DNA of 64,000 nucleotides from Succinispira mobilis DSM 6222 (GTDB taxonomy: Bacteria > Bacillota > Negativicutes > Acidaminococcales > Succinispiraceae), in assembly GCF_000384135.1 (NCBI RefSeq), contig NZ_KB913028.1:430351-494350 (forward strand). Reading direction: 5' to 3'. The notes under the pieces were generated by a model that did not search any database, was not told the DNA's origin, and saw nothing but the letters and a program-made list of their open reading frames with translations. How positions within the stretch are numbered: position 1 is the stretch's first letter; each line of letters begins with the position of its first letter. A program made the translations under genes and the position numbers. Below, piece by piece: positions 1-9,706 of this stretch.

Positions 1-117
1 GTCTTAAATAAATATCAAGAAGAAGCCGAAATAATTTTCGATAAAAATCGTCTTAAGGCTAAGGAATTTACATGGGATATCCAAGCAATTAAAATTGAAG
101 AGTTTATGTTTGAATAA
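1..117 (+). CDS. C-terminal fragment of a probable glycosyltransferase (5' end outside window)
   Basis: An open frame enters at base 1 and stops at TAA 115-117, giving the last 38 residues of a protein. The tail (KEFTWDIQAIKIEEFMFE) resembles the end of GT4 glycosyltransferases, where an F-x-W segment precedes the last helix. It lies 42 bp upstream of another glycosyltransferase on the same strand, with the same very AT-rich composition, so it is most simply an upstream member of the same glycan cassette. Too little is present to be sure of the family. Confidence 0.45.
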   Translation, partial: VLNKYQEEAEIIFDKNRLKAKEFTWDIQAIKIEEFMFE

Positions 118-159
118 AATCTTCAATTTAGCTATGTTGCTTAATGATGGAGAAAATAA

Positions 160-1305
160 ATGAAAAAAATACATTTGTTTCATAATATTATTTCCCCGTA
201 TAAAACATTGCTATTTAATGAACTTAATAGCTTGTTGGAGGGAGATTTAAAAGTTATATATTGTACTAATACAGCAGGTGAGCGTGAGTGGTTAGTTGAT
301 AGAGATAAGATTCAGTATGAATATGCAGTGTTAAATGAAGTAAAGTTAGAAAAGTTATCGCAAGTAAAACTTAGTATACAAGTTTTTAAATATCTGTGCC
401 AACATAGACCAAAGACAATAGTTGTCGGCGGTTACGATCTCTTGGCATTTTGGTTAATTTGGTTGTGGAGACTAGTCCACAATGTGAAATTTGTGGTTAT
501 CATGGAGTCGCAAGAACAGGATCATCAGCGTAATGCCGTTAAAGAGGTTGTTAAAAAAATATTTTTTTCAGTTTGTGATTTAGCTATTGCCGCAGGAGAA
601 AAACATCGACAATATCTTTGTAAATTAGGGCTAGCAGACACTAAAATAGTGGTTATGAAAGGTGTTGGCGGTGTTGAAAAAACGTTGTATGATAAATATT
701 TACAAAAATATCATAACGAGGCAAGCAAAGAAGAATTGTATAGTAAATTAAACATTCCCAAGCGGAAATATTTTATTTATGTGGGGAGATTTTCGCCTGA
801 AAAAAATATTAGAATGTTTTTGCAAGCATATGCAGAGACAGTGAAAGAATTAGGAATTGAAGAACAATGGGGTATAATTTTAGTTGGTAGTGGTAAACAA
901 GAAACAGAACTGCGAAGTTTGATAAATGCTTTTAGGCTAAAAAATATTATTATGCCAGGATTTGTGCAACAGGAATTTTTGCCACAATACTATTTGGTTA
1001 GTAAAGTTTTTGTGTTGCCGAGTTTATCGGAAACGTGGGGACTAGTAGTAGACGAAGCTATTTCTTTAGGTTTACCGGTGTTGATATCAGAGAGATGTGG
1101 TAGTGTGCCTGACATTGTGCAACCAGGATTCAATGGGCTTACTTTTAACCCGGATAATTTATCTGAATTAAAACACCGAATAAGTTTAATTGTTAGAGAT
1201 AAAATAGACTTAGAGTTATTCGCGCAAAGGTCTTTGGCGATATCACGAGCTAATAGCCCTTTGAAATCGGCGGAAATAATTGCAAGAGGGCTAGGTAAGT
1301 TATAG
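160..1305 (+). CDS. Glycosyltransferase family 4 protein
   Basis: The 381-residue protein has the GT-B fold layout of GT4 enzymes, which transfer a sugar from a nucleotide donor to a growing surface glycan at the cytoplasmic face. The C-terminal donor-binding half is clear: FIYVGRFSPEKN near residue 205, LVGSGKQ near 245, and an E-x7-E motif in SETWGLVVDEAISLGLP near 290, followed by a GSVPDIV segment. The N-terminal half shows acceptor-domain features (HNIISPYK at the start) but is not diagnostic. The stop codon shares one base with the GTG start of the next gene, which implies translational coupling. Donor and acceptor sugars cannot be told from sequence. Confidence 0.9.
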   Translation: MKKIHLFHNIISPYKTLLFNELNSLLEGDLKVIYCTNTAGEREWLVDRDKIQYEYAVLNEVKLEKLSQVKLSIQVFKYLCQHRPKTIVVGGYDLLAFWLIWLWRLVHNVKFVVIMESQEQDHQRNAVKEVVKKIFFSVCDLAIAAGEKHRQYLCKLGLADTKIVVMKGVGGVEKTLYDKYLQKYHNEASKEELYSKLNIPKRKYFIYVGRFSPEKNIRMFLQAYAETVKELGIEEQWGIILVGSGKQETELRSLINAFRLKNIIMPGFVQQEFLPQYYLVSKVFVLPSLSETWGLVVDEAISLGLPVLISERCGSVPDIVQPGFNGLTFNPDNLSELKHRISLIVRDKIDLELFAQRSLAISRANSPLKSAEIIARGLGKL

Positions 1306-2258
1306 TGAATATTAGAATTGATAAAATTGATCTAGTAAAAACGATTGGGATTCTGGCTGTTGTTTTAGGGCATATTGGTAATCCTTATTCAAAATATATA
1401 TATTCTTGGCATATGCCGTTATTTTTCTTTATAGCAGGCTATTTATTGAAAAATAATTATCAAAACTGTTTTTCAGTTATAGCAAATTATGCTAAAAAAT
1501 ATTTTAGGATATTTGTGCTAGCCAATATCGCAGGGATTCTTTTGGCGAGTTTACGTAATTATTTTTTAGCAAGAGAAATGCTAACTTGGCAAGAAATGCT
1601 AGTTGATACATTTTTATATGCCAATAGCGCTCCGATTGCTCACTATGGCTTTGTACTCTGGTTTTTACCAGCATTATTTTGGGCAAAAAGTTTTTTTGTT
1701 TGGGGATCTAACTCTAGGAATAGCTGGGTAGCTTACATTTTATTGTTGGTTATAGCGAGCTTATATAAATTCGAGTTTCATAATTACTTAGGGATACGTG
1801 CTGGTTTAGATGCAAGTTTGTATGTTTTTCTAGGATATTTGTATAAGCAAGTTGAAAATAATATCGTTCTGGTTCGCGGATTAAGTATCGTTGCCTTATT
1901 AGCGATTTTAAACTTGCCTATTCCGGATACCAATATTCAAATGGGTTTATATGACAATAAAATAATTAGTATAGTTTATGCTTTATTAAATATAGTAATT
2001 ATTTTTAATTTAGTGGAAATTATTGATAGATTGCTACGAGGACGTTTTCCGATTTTGAGTTATTTAGGTAAGCATTCCTTGCAAATTATGATTTTACATG
2101 TTTATACAAATAATATTGCTCATATTATTGTAGAGAAGGTCTTAAAACAAAATTATTGGCAAGTAAAATTGTTAATATCAGTTTTACTGAGTGGATTGTT
2201 GCTTGAAGGCTATTATTTTATAAAAGGTAGAATTAGATATAAGGCTGGGATTATATGA
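1305..2258 (+). CDS. Membrane acyltransferase, acyltransferase-3 family (OafA/WecH-like)
   Basis: This 317-residue protein is almost entirely hydrophobic, with about nine or ten membrane segments, and starts with the family hallmark DLVKTIGILAVVLGHIGN, in which the histidine is the likely catalytic residue. The following IYSWHMPLFFFIAGYLL also matches the family. Such proteins transfer acetyl or other acyl groups onto sugars of polysaccharide or O-antigen at the membrane. The GTG start at 1305 overlaps the previous stop by one base and the stop overlaps the next ATG (ATGA at 2255). It sits between glycosyltransferases, so it probably O-acylates the glycan they build. Confidence 0.85.
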   Translation: MNIRIDKIDLVKTIGILAVVLGHIGNPYSKYIYSWHMPLFFFIAGYLLKNNYQNCFSVIANYAKKYFRIFVLANIAGILLASLRNYFLAREMLTWQEMLVDTFLYANSAPIAHYGFVLWFLPALFWAKSFFVWGSNSRNSWVAYILLLVIASLYKFEFHNYLGIRAGLDASLYVFLGYLYKQVENNIVLVRGLSIVALLAILNLPIPDTNIQMGLYDNKIISIVYALLNIVIIFNLVEIIDRLLRGRFPILSYLGKHSLQIMILHVYTNNIAHIIVEKVLKQNYWQVKLLISVLLSGLLLEGYYFIKGRIRYKAGII

Positions 2259-3340
2259 AGAACATTGTTATTTCCGGAGTGAATATAGTAGCGGGAGGAA
2301 TGCTGTCTGTTTTCAAGGATTGTTTGCTAGAAGCCACTAAATATTTAGATCTTTATAAAATCACGGTATTTGTACATCGCAAAGAATTATTTGCAGAATT
2401 TGACCAGCGCTTTGAATTTATAGAATGTCCTAAGGCTAAAACTTCTTGGTTTTGGCGTTGTTATTATGAATATCGCTGGTTTAAAAAATACTCTCAAGAC
2501 AAAGATATTTATTTCTGGTTATCCTTACATGATATGTCCCCTTTAGTTAAAACGGATTTTCAAGCAGTATATTGTCATAATTCTGCGCCTTTCTATAAAA
2601 TGCCTTATAAAGACTATTTTATTGATTTTAAGGTAACATTATTTACCTTGTTTTATAAGTTTTTATATAGAATTAATATATATAGCAATCGCTATATAAT
2701 TGTGCAACAAGAGTGGATGCGGCATAAATTTCAAGAGCTTTTTAAATTAAACAATATTATAGTTGCGCATCCTTGTCGAGAGCTGATTTTAGTTGAGCAA
2801 GTTGATTCAGAGTTAGCTAATAATACCTTTATTTATCCGACATTACCTAGTGTATACAAGAATATTGAAGTTATTTGCGAGGCAATACAGTGTTTAAAAG
2901 ATATAGATATAAAGGTATTAATAACAATTGATGGTACGGAAAATGCTTATGCCAAGAAAATAGTTACTAAATATGGACACAATCCTAAACTAAGATTTAT
3001 TGGTTTGCAACCACGGAGTAAAATTTTTGAATATTATAGCCAGGTTACAGGGATGATTTTTCCGTCTAAATTAGAAACATGGGGTATGCCGTTATCAGAG
3101 TTTGCCAGTACGGAAAAACCAATAATTGCAGTTGACAAAGAATATGCACGCGAGACTTTATCAGGGTATGAGCGAGTACAATTTTTCCCGGAAAATGACT
3201 ATATAAAGTTGGCGTCAATATTAAAAGAATTGGTAATTGACAAAACCTTTGCAACAGAAATAGCGATGGTAAAAAACGAAGAACCTTTTGCTAAAAACTG
3301 GCGTGAGTTATTTGAAATATTATTGCGAGATGTTAGGTAG
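2255..3340 (+). CDS. Glycosyltransferase family 1/4-like protein
   Basis: This is a 361-residue GT-B type protein. The donor-binding half carries IYPTLPSVYKNIEVICEA near residue 190, LRFIGLQPRSKIFEYY near 245 and the acidic motif in LETWGMPLSEFASTEKPII near 275, which replaces the canonical E-x7-E. A YCHNSAPFYKMP segment near 110 is typical of bacterial cell-surface glycosyltransferases. The ATG overlaps the stop of the acyltransferase in ATGA. The composition is as AT-rich as its neighbours. Its exact sugar specificity is unknown. Confidence 0.85.
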   Translation: MKNIVISGVNIVAGGMLSVFKDCLLEATKYLDLYKITVFVHRKELFAEFDQRFEFIECPKAKTSWFWRCYYEYRWFKKYSQDKDIYFWLSLHDMSPLVKTDFQAVYCHNSAPFYKMPYKDYFIDFKVTLFTLFYKFLYRINIYSNRYIIVQQEWMRHKFQELFKLNNIIVAHPCRELILVEQVDSELANNTFIYPTLPSVYKNIEVICEAIQCLKDIDIKVLITIDGTENAYAKKIVTKYGHNPKLRFIGLQPRSKIFEYYSQVTGMIFPSKLETWGMPLSEFASTEKPIIAVDKEYARETLSGYERVQFFPENDYIKLASILKELVIDKTFATEIAMVKNEEPFAKNWRELFEILLRDVR

Positions 3341-3350
3341 GAGAGTTAAT

Positions 3351-4523
3351 TTGAAAAAATTATTGGTGTTTTCACAGTTTTTTTATCCAGATCAAACTGG
3401 AACGGGGAAGGTTTTGGCTGAATTATTTTCATATTTAGCAAGGAAAGGCTTTGCGGTAACGGCTTTAAGCAGTCGCCAAATTCATAATGATAGTAAAAAT
3501 ACAATTTTAGCAGCGCATGAAGTTTGGGAAAAAGTAGAAATTCATAGGGTTTTTAAAAATTTTAAAGACAAAAACAAAGCTTTAGGACGTATTTTTAATT
3601 ATCTGATGTTTTTTATGCAAGCATGTTTTTACACTTTACAAACAGGGTTGCATAAAAATAAAGATATTTTAATTAGTGTGTCTAATCCGCCAATTATGCC
3701 ATTGTTGCCAGCAATATTAAAAGGTAAGCGGAAGTTTATCTATTTAATACATGACCTATATCCAGACATAGCAATTAAGATGGGCGCAACAAGACCTAAC
3801 AGCCTTATGGCTAAAGTTATATTGGTAGTAAATAATTTTGTTTTTCTTAAAGCCGATAAAATAATTGTTTTAGGTCGTGATATGAAACAATATTTAATTG
3901 ATAATTATTTGGTAAACGCCGATAAAATAGTTGTGTTTACTAACTGGGCTGAAAAAGTTAACTGTCCAAGTTGTTCTCCAGGAAATGAGTTTCAACTAAT
4001 ATATTCTGGAAATATGGGGAAGTTTCACAGCTTAGAGATGTTGTTGGATTTGGCTGTTTCCATGGTTGATATCAATATTTGCTTTATAGGCGCTGGCGCA
4101 CAACGAGATTCCTTACAAGCAAAAGCCGAAAAATTAGCATTAACAAATGTTGAATTTTCGCCCTTTTTAGAACAAGAGCAATACTTACGGAAAATGCAAC
4201 AGGCAAGTGCTTTTGTAGTTTCTTTGGAAAAAAATTTGACTGGACTAGCAGTTCCTAGTAAATTTTACACATATTTATCATTAGGTAAGCCAATTATTTG
4301 TATAAGTGAGCCTGAAAGCGAAATGGCACAGATAATAGTCGAGGCAGATTGTGGTTTTGTTGTGGCACATGGAGATTTAGTAGCATTGGAAAGAGCAGTT
4401 GCAAAACTTTTGGACAAAAAAACTCAATTGCAAATGGCGGAGAATGCTAAAAAAGTGTTTACTGAAAAATATGAAAAAACTTTAGTGGTTGCTCAATATG
4501 AAAAGTTATTAGAAAGTTTATAG
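3351..4523 (+). CDS. Glycosyltransferase family 4 protein (WbuB/WcaI-like)
   Basis: I chose the TTG at 3351 because AGGAG at 3339-3343 sits 7 bases before it. An ATG 63 bases upstream would overlap the previous gene and adds an unconserved leader. The resulting 390-residue protein opens with LVFSQFFYPDQTGTGKVLAE, typical of the WbuB/WcaI group, whose N-terminal domain binds the acceptor. The donor half shows IYSGNMGKFHSLEM, FIGAGAQRDSL and AVPSKFYTYLSLGKPIICI. WbuB relatives transfer N-acetylfucosamine or other sugars to lipid-linked oligosaccharide; which applies here is unknown. It is the last gene of the cassette and is followed by a terminator. Confidence 0.85.
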   Translation: MKKLLVFSQFFYPDQTGTGKVLAELFSYLARKGFAVTALSSRQIHNDSKNTILAAHEVWEKVEIHRVFKNFKDKNKALGRIFNYLMFFMQACFYTLQTGLHKNKDILISVSNPPIMPLLPAILKGKRKFIYLIHDLYPDIAIKMGATRPNSLMAKVILVVNNFVFLKADKIIVLGRDMKQYLIDNYLVNADKIVVFTNWAEKVNCPSCSPGNEFQLIYSGNMGKFHSLEMLLDLAVSMVDINICFIGAGAQRDSLQAKAEKLALTNVEFSPFLEQEQYLRKMQQASAFVVSLEKNLTGLAVPSKFYTYLSLGKPIICISEPESEMAQIIVEADCGFVVAHGDLVALERAVAKLLDKKTQLQMAENAKKVFTEKYEKTLVVAQYEKLLESL

Positions 4524-4552
4524 CCTCAGCTATGTCTGGGGTTATTTCTTTT
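4524..4552 (+). terminator. Intrinsic terminator closing the glycan cassette
   Basis: CCTCAG at 4524-4529 pairs with CTGGGG at 4536-4541 (one G-T pair) around a 6-base loop, followed by a T-rich run TTATTTCTTTT. It starts one base after the stop codon of the last glycosyltransferase. Confidence 0.6.
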
Positions 4553-4595
4553 GCCCAATTTGCCGAAATCTAGCTGTTAACAAATTACAGATTAT

Positions 4596-4603
4596 GGTAA
4601 AAT
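4596..4603 (+). promoter_or_regulatory. Possible extended -10 promoter for the sulfatase-like gene
   Basis: The sequence TGG-TAAAAT at 4596-4603 is an extended -10 element. The -35 region (TGTTAA near 4575) is poor. It lies 86 bp before the next start codon, after the cassette terminator, so a promoter is expected here. Confidence 0.4.
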
Positions 4604-4688
4604 GTATGGGAATGTATACATTGCATTTAGGGCAGGTATTTGGGGCAAGATGCAGTTAATTTTAACGGTTAGGTGGTAGTCTTAACAA

Positions 4689-6719
4689 ATGAAAAAAATG
4701 CAAAAACAGCCAAAAAAATGGCTATATTTAGGGTTTGCGGTTTTGTTATTGTGCGAAATTGTCTGGGCTTATTATTTTTATTTGCCGATTGTGCCCTTTC
4801 CCGAGAACGAATTCTGGTTTAAGGTTGTGAACGTGGGCTTGCGGGATTTATTATTGCTCGGGAGCGTACGCTTTTTGTATAGTAACCGCAAACGTATTCC
4901 CGACCGTTTAGTTCGTTATTTTCCTGTGGTGGTTGCTGGTGGGGGTTATTTATTAAGTGCTGCCCATATAATCCATATGATCGAGTTAGACTTGGGATTT
5001 TTAACGTTTATTGCGCTGTTAACAGGGTTGATAAATAATATTTTCTTGCTGCTACTAGTGAGTATTTGTTATCATCACTGGCAAAGTCGCACTTGGCAAA
5101 TAACTTATTTTCTCACTTATTTATTTACCGTATTTGCCTTGTTAATTGATAGTCTGTATTTTGCCAATACCTCGACACATGTACAAAGTGTGTTTTTTGA
5201 TAATATAAATATTTATTCTTTAGAAGGGGTATATTCTAGTTTAAAACTTGGTCAATTATTGCTTGTCGCTGCCTTAGTTTTGCTGGTTTTTCCCTTGTTT
5301 CGCCTGCCCAAGCTTACTAAAATTAAACCGAACTTTACCTATTCGTTATTTGCGGTAGTTGCTTTTTTCTTGGTGTTTAATTTGCTTAATAAAAGTATTT
5401 CTTTTGTTAGCTATAAGCTACTAGATCAGGTGCAAGGCTTGGGTTTAGAAGTAGAACTAGAACAAACGCGCCAAGAGTATCGCGATATGGTCAGTACTCC
5501 AGTTAATATTAATTTAGTAGCAAAAGGTTTATTTAAAACGGATAAGGTGCTAAAAGTTGGTAATGGCACTGCAAAACGTAAGTTGAGTGAACAAGATTTA
5601 CAGCAATTAGCAGGGTTATATATTTACCCTGATGAGACACCACGTCCAGCGACAGTAGCCAAGTATAAGCGGGTAGTGCTGCTGGTAATGGAGTCTGTGC
5701 ATCGCGATTATTTCCATTTTTACAATAAAAAAATTCCTGCCGAGGCTACACCGTTTATTGATGAGTTGTTAGCTAACTATCCGCGCTTGGATAATTATTA
5801 TTCTAGTGCGATTCCCACGACTCAAGGGTTAAATGCTACTTTTCGTTCGCAATATATTTATGACGCCGATGTTCCTGGCAAAGCGCGGCCTACGATATAT
5901 CGCCAGTTAAATGCGGCGGGCTATCGCAATATTTTTTTAAATGCTTCTAGTAAATATTATGCGAATGAGTTGCGTGAATATCCAGAACAATTTGGCATGA
6001 ATGAATATTATTCCCGGGAATATTTAGAGACCAGAGGTTATAAAGGTGCTTCAGGTTGGGGTTTTCATAATGATGTGATGTATCAAGAAGGTTTAGAGTT
6101 TTTACGCCAGGCTAAGCAAGAGGATGGCAAGTTGTTTTTAGTAGTGAAAACTTTAGATATGCACCAGCCTTACCCCTATTATGGAGAAACCTATGAAAAT
6201 CTACCGCCCGCAGTACGCGATAGCAAGTATGCAACTGTGCGGGGCATGCATTGGGTAGATAGTTGCGTACGGAACTTTATAACTACTGCAAGGCAAGAAG
6301 GCTTATTAGATGAACAAACTTTAGTGGTGCTGACTAGTGACCATAATCCGCATTCAGGCGGAGAGTATAAAGAATTAGTTGATAAAAATAACTCGCAAAG
6401 TATTGCGCCTATTCCTTTGCTGTTTATCAGCAAGAATTTAACGCCGTTAGATAGTTTAGCGAGCAATATGTATGCTGGTCAGGTTGATTTGGCGCCGACT
6501 TTATTATATTTGTTAGGGGTTACCCCAAGTGCTAGTTATGTCGGGCGGGATTTATTGCAACGTGACGCTTATGAATCCTTTGCTTTGGGCTATTTTGGTG
6601 GCAAAGCCTACTATTTCTCAGAGGAAAAGAATTTTAATATTAAGCTAGATAATCCGTATCCCAATAATTTACAAGAAGATGCGCTGGCAAATTATTTGAT
6701 GTATGAGTATGCCAAATAA
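4689..6719 (+). CDS. Membrane-anchored sulfatase-family (LtaS-like) phosphotransferase
   Basis: The 676-residue protein begins with about five membrane helices (residues 10-250), then a linker, then an alkaline-phosphatase-fold domain (about 320-665) facing outward. Visible catalytic features are the metal-binding Glu in LLVMESVHRDY, the threonine nucleophile region SSAIPTTQGLNA, the TLDMHQPYPYY histidine and VVLTSDHNPH with the Asp-His metal ligands. LtaS and phosphoethanolamine transferases share this layout and move a phospho-alcohol head group from phospholipid onto a polymer or lipid. The length fits LtaS (about 650). It has its own leader after the cassette terminator and is followed 19 bp later by phosphomannomutase. 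The substrate (glycerol phosphate, ethanolamine phosphate or other) is not determinable. Confidence 0.85.
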   Translation: MKKMQKQPKKWLYLGFAVLLLCEIVWAYYFYLPIVPFPENEFWFKVVNVGLRDLLLLGSVRFLYSNRKRIPDRLVRYFPVVVAGGGYLLSAAHIIHMIELDLGFLTFIALLTGLINNIFLLLLVSICYHHWQSRTWQITYFLTYLFTVFALLIDSLYFANTSTHVQSVFFDNINIYSLEGVYSSLKLGQLLLVAALVLLVFPLFRLPKLTKIKPNFTYSLFAVVAFFLVFNLLNKSISFVSYKLLDQVQGLGLEVELEQTRQEYRDMVSTPVNINLVAKGLFKTDKVLKVGNGTAKRKLSEQDLQQLAGLYIYPDETPRPATVAKYKRVVLLVMESVHRDYFHFYNKKIPAEATPFIDELLANYPRLDNYYSSAIPTTQGLNATFRSQYIYDADVPGKARPTIYRQLNAAGYRNIFLNASSKYYANELREYPEQFGMNEYYSREYLETRGYKGASGWGFHNDVMYQEGLEFLRQAKQEDGKLFLVVKTLDMHQPYPYYGETYENLPPAVRDSKYATVRGMHWVDSCVRNFITTARQEGLLDEQTLVVLTSDHNPHSGGEYKELVDKNNSQSIAPIPLLFISKNLTPLDSLASNMYAGQVDLAPTLLYLLGVTPSASYVGRDLLQRDAYESFALGYFGGKAYYFSEEKNFNIKLDNPYPNNLQEDALANYLMYEYAK

Positions 6720-6738
6720 AGGAAAGTAAGGTGATTTT

Positions 6739-8094
6739 ATGTTAACAACAACAGCTTTTAAGGCCTATGATATTCGGGGGCGTGTGCCGAGTGAAATTAA
6801 TGAACAATTAGCCTATACTTTAGGACGGGTTTTTGTGGACAAATATGCGGCACAAACCGTAGTTGTCGGGCGGGATATACGCGAATCTAGCGCTAGCCTA
6901 TGTACAGCCTTAACTAAAGGCTTGCGGGCCGCTGGAGCGAAAGTTTTGGATATTGGCTTATGTGGTACGGAGATGGTTTATTTTGCGACTACGCATCTTC
7001 AAGCTTGTGGGGGCATTATGGTTACAGCTAGTCATAACCCGCAAGATTATAACGGCATGAAGCTGGTGCGCGCTGGGGCGGTGCCGATTTCGGGTGATAC
7101 GGGCTTACAAGATTTAGCAAAGTTGGTCGTAGAATTTCAAGAAGATGGGGAAGATAAACAAGGTGAATATGCGACGGTAGATATTATGCCTGCTTATCGC
7201 GCCAAAATTCTTAGCTTTGTAGATACACAGGCTTTGAAACCTTTGAAAATTGTTGTAAATGCAGGTAATGGTTGTGCGGGACCAGTCTTTGATCAAATAG
7301 CGGCAACTTTACCGTTTGAAGTAGTTAGAATTAATCATCAACCAGATGGCAGTTTCCCAAATGGCATTCCCAATCCGATGTTAGTAGAAAATCAAGGAGT
7401 AACGGCACGCGCAGTTGTCGAACATCAGGCGGACTTAGGTATTGCCTGGGATGGCGATTTTGACCGCTGCTTCTTATTTGCCGCGGATGGGGAATTTATT
7501 GAGGGTTATTACTTGGTAGGGTTTTTAGCGGAAGTATTTTTGCAGCGTCAACCTGGGGCAAAAATTATGTATGATCCCCGCTTGACTTGGAATACATTAG
7601 AGATTGTAGAAAAACTTCAAGGACAACCAGTTATTTCTAAAGGCGGGCATGCTTTTATGAAAGAAACTATGCGTCGTGAAGAAGTGTTATATGGGGGCGA
7701 GATGTCGGCGCATCACTATTTTAAAGATTTTACTTATGCGGATAGTGGGATGATTCCTTGGCTATTAGTTTTAGAATATATGAGCCAAACCGGCCGCAGT
7801 TTAAAAAGTTTGGTGGCAGAGCGGATGGCTAAATTCCCTTGTAGCGGGGAAATTAATCGGCGGGTAGCGGATGCAAGTACAGTGCTGGCCGAGTTACAAG
7901 CTAAATATGATCCAGATAAACAAGGCTTATACATTGATGGGATTGCCGTGGATTTTCCGAAATGGCGCTTTAATGTACGCGTTTCGAATACCGAGCCAGT
8001 AATTCGCTTGAATTTAGAGACGCGGGGCGATCGACAATTGCTAGCTGAAAAAACAGCGGAAGTTTTAGCCCTTATTGGTGGCGACGAGGCCTAA
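6739..8094 (+). CDS. manB: Phosphomannomutase/phosphoglucomutase
   Basis: This 451-residue protein is an alpha-D-phosphohexomutase. It interconverts hexose 6-phosphate and hexose 1-phosphate, feeding GDP-mannose or UDP-glucose synthesis. The four expected sites are present: the phosphoserine loop TASHNPQDYNGMK (Ser98), the metal loop DGDFDRC near 235, the sugar-selecting loop GGEMSAHHYF near 320 and the phosphate-binding RVSNTEPVIRLN near 415. The start AFKAYDIRGRVP is typical of the ManB/AlgC branch. The neighbour ManC uses mannose 1-phosphate, which favours the mannose role, although many such enzymes are bifunctional. Confidence 0.93.
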   Translation: MLTTTAFKAYDIRGRVPSEINEQLAYTLGRVFVDKYAAQTVVVGRDIRESSASLCTALTKGLRAAGAKVLDIGLCGTEMVYFATTHLQACGGIMVTASHNPQDYNGMKLVRAGAVPISGDTGLQDLAKLVVEFQEDGEDKQGEYATVDIMPAYRAKILSFVDTQALKPLKIVVNAGNGCAGPVFDQIAATLPFEVVRINHQPDGSFPNGIPNPMLVENQGVTARAVVEHQADLGIAWDGDFDRCFLFAADGEFIEGYYLVGFLAEVFLQRQPGAKIMYDPRLTWNTLEIVEKLQGQPVISKGGHAFMKETMRREEVLYGGEMSAHHYFKDFTYADSGMIPWLLVLEYMSQTGRSLKSLVAERMAKFPCSGEINRRVADASTVLAELQAKYDPDKQGLYIDGIAVDFPKWRFNVRVSNTEPVIRLNLETRGDRQLLAEKTAEVLALIGGDEA

Positions 8095-8306
8095 ATTTGT
8101 AAGTTAAGGCAATTAAGCTTGGAATGATGTTGGCTGGCAGCTAGTTATTTTAGTTAGCGCAGAACTAGTCAGCGTCTGTGCGGAATTGTGTTACTTAGGC
8201 CAGCTAATGTTTACAGTTAAGTTGTCGCAGGTAACTAATTTTGCAGGTAACTATTAGGATAATATTCAGTAAAGAGCAAATTTACTCAAGCGAAAAGAGG
8301 TTGGTT

Positions 8307-9689
8307 ATGAAGGTTATTATTTTAGCAGGTGGCGGCGGAACACGTCTATTTCCTTTATCTAGAGGTAACTACCCCAAACAATTTTTAAAAGCATTTGGCG
8401 ACACTTCGTTGTTAGTGCAAAGTATTTTACGCTTTACGAACACTTTGCCCCAAACTGATATAGTGGTGGTTACAGGTGAACGTTATGCCGAACAAGTACG
8501 GGGGGAGTTAATTGCTAATAAGCTGGAACAAGTGCATATTTTGCTTGAACCTGAAGCCCGCAATACTGCGCCGGCGATTTTATTGGCGGCAAAATTTTGT
8601 GAGAGTCAATTGAATTGTACACCGCAAGAAGTTTTGTTTATTTCGACATCTGATCATCTAATTCGGCCACAAAACTTGTTTGAAGCGAGTTTGCAAGAAG
8701 CTTGCGATTTAGCTGCGGGTAATAAAATCGTAACTTTTGGTATCAAGCCAGATAAACCAGAAACTGGTTATGGTTATATTCAAGCCGGTGCTAGTTATCA
8801 AAATGCTTATCAAGTACAGTCTTTTAAAGAAAAACCAGAATTGGCGGTGGCCGAGGCCTATTTACAAGCGGGAAACTATTTTTGGAATTCCGGGATGTTT
8901 GCTTTTAATATTGCGACTTTTTATCAAGAGTTACAACAACATATGCCCGCTTTATATCAACAAAGTCAGTTAAGCTTAGCGGAATTGTTAGGCGCTTTTG
9001 CGCAGGCTCCGAATATTTCTTTGGATTATGCGGTGGCGGAAAAATCTGCGCAGGTTGTAATGTTGCCCCTTACTTGTAGTTGGAGTGATATTGGCTGTTG
9101 GGATGCGATGTATGAAGTTTCCGAGAAAGATGCAACTGGCAATGTAGTACAGGGTGACTGCACTTTGGTGGAGTGCACTAATAGTATGCTCATGAGCAAA
9201 AACCGTTTGATTGCGGGTGTCGGTTTAGAAGATATTTTGGTGGTGGAAACTGACGATGTTATTTTGGTGGCGCGTAAAGGTGAGTCACAAAAAGTTAAGC
9301 AAGTGGTGGATCGGTTAAAGCTCGCTAAACGTAAAGAAGCCGATGAGCCAACTACTGTATATCGCCCTTGGGGTAGCTATACAGTGCTTAATAATGGCGC
9401 GGGCTACAAAATGAAGAAAATTGTGGTTAATCCAGGCGCGAAACTTAGCCTGCAATTACATTATCATCGTAGTGAGCATTGGATTGTTACAGCTGGTACT
9501 GGCTTGGTAACAATTGGCGAGAAAGTTTGTTTGTTAGAAACTAATCAAAGTGTGTTTGTACCGATTGGGGCCAAACATCGTTTGGAAAATCCTGGGAAAT
9601 TGCCGCTAGAAATTATTGAAGTCCAAAGTGGTGATTATTTAGAGGAAGATGATATTGTGCGTTTTGATGATATTTATCAGCGTGTCTAG
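8307..9689 (+). CDS. manC: Mannose-1-phosphate guanylyltransferase / mannose-6-phosphate isomerase
   Basis: ManC makes GDP-mannose from mannose 1-phosphate and GTP. The ATG at 8307 is preceded by AGAGG and begins the conserved MKVIILAGGGGTRLFPLSR; an upstream in-frame ATG at 8241 only adds an unconserved leader. The nucleotidyltransferase domain (about 1-345) carries the GGGGTRL signature, ISTSDHLI and YGYIQAG. The C-terminal cupin domain (about 350-460), with PWGSYTVL and LSLQLHYHRSEHW, belongs to the type II phosphomannose isomerase module. The 460-residue length matches bifunctional ManC. It follows manB by about 210 bp and is closed by a terminator. Confidence 0.95.
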   Translation: MKVIILAGGGGTRLFPLSRGNYPKQFLKAFGDTSLLVQSILRFTNTLPQTDIVVVTGERYAEQVRGELIANKLEQVHILLEPEARNTAPAILLAAKFCESQLNCTPQEVLFISTSDHLIRPQNLFEASLQEACDLAAGNKIVTFGIKPDKPETGYGYIQAGASYQNAYQVQSFKEKPELAVAEAYLQAGNYFWNSGMFAFNIATFYQELQQHMPALYQQSQLSLAELLGAFAQAPNISLDYAVAEKSAQVVMLPLTCSWSDIGCWDAMYEVSEKDATGNVVQGDCTLVECTNSMLMSKNRLIAGVGLEDILVVETDDVILVARKGESQKVKQVVDRLKLAKRKEADEPTTVYRPWGSYTVLNNGAGYKMKKIVVNPGAKLSLQLHYHRSEHWIVTAGTGLVTIGEKVCLLETNQSVFVPIGAKHRLENPGKLPLEIIEVQSGDYLEEDDIVRFDDIYQRV

Positions 9690-9706
9690 GTGTATAGAAG
9701 ATAGTG

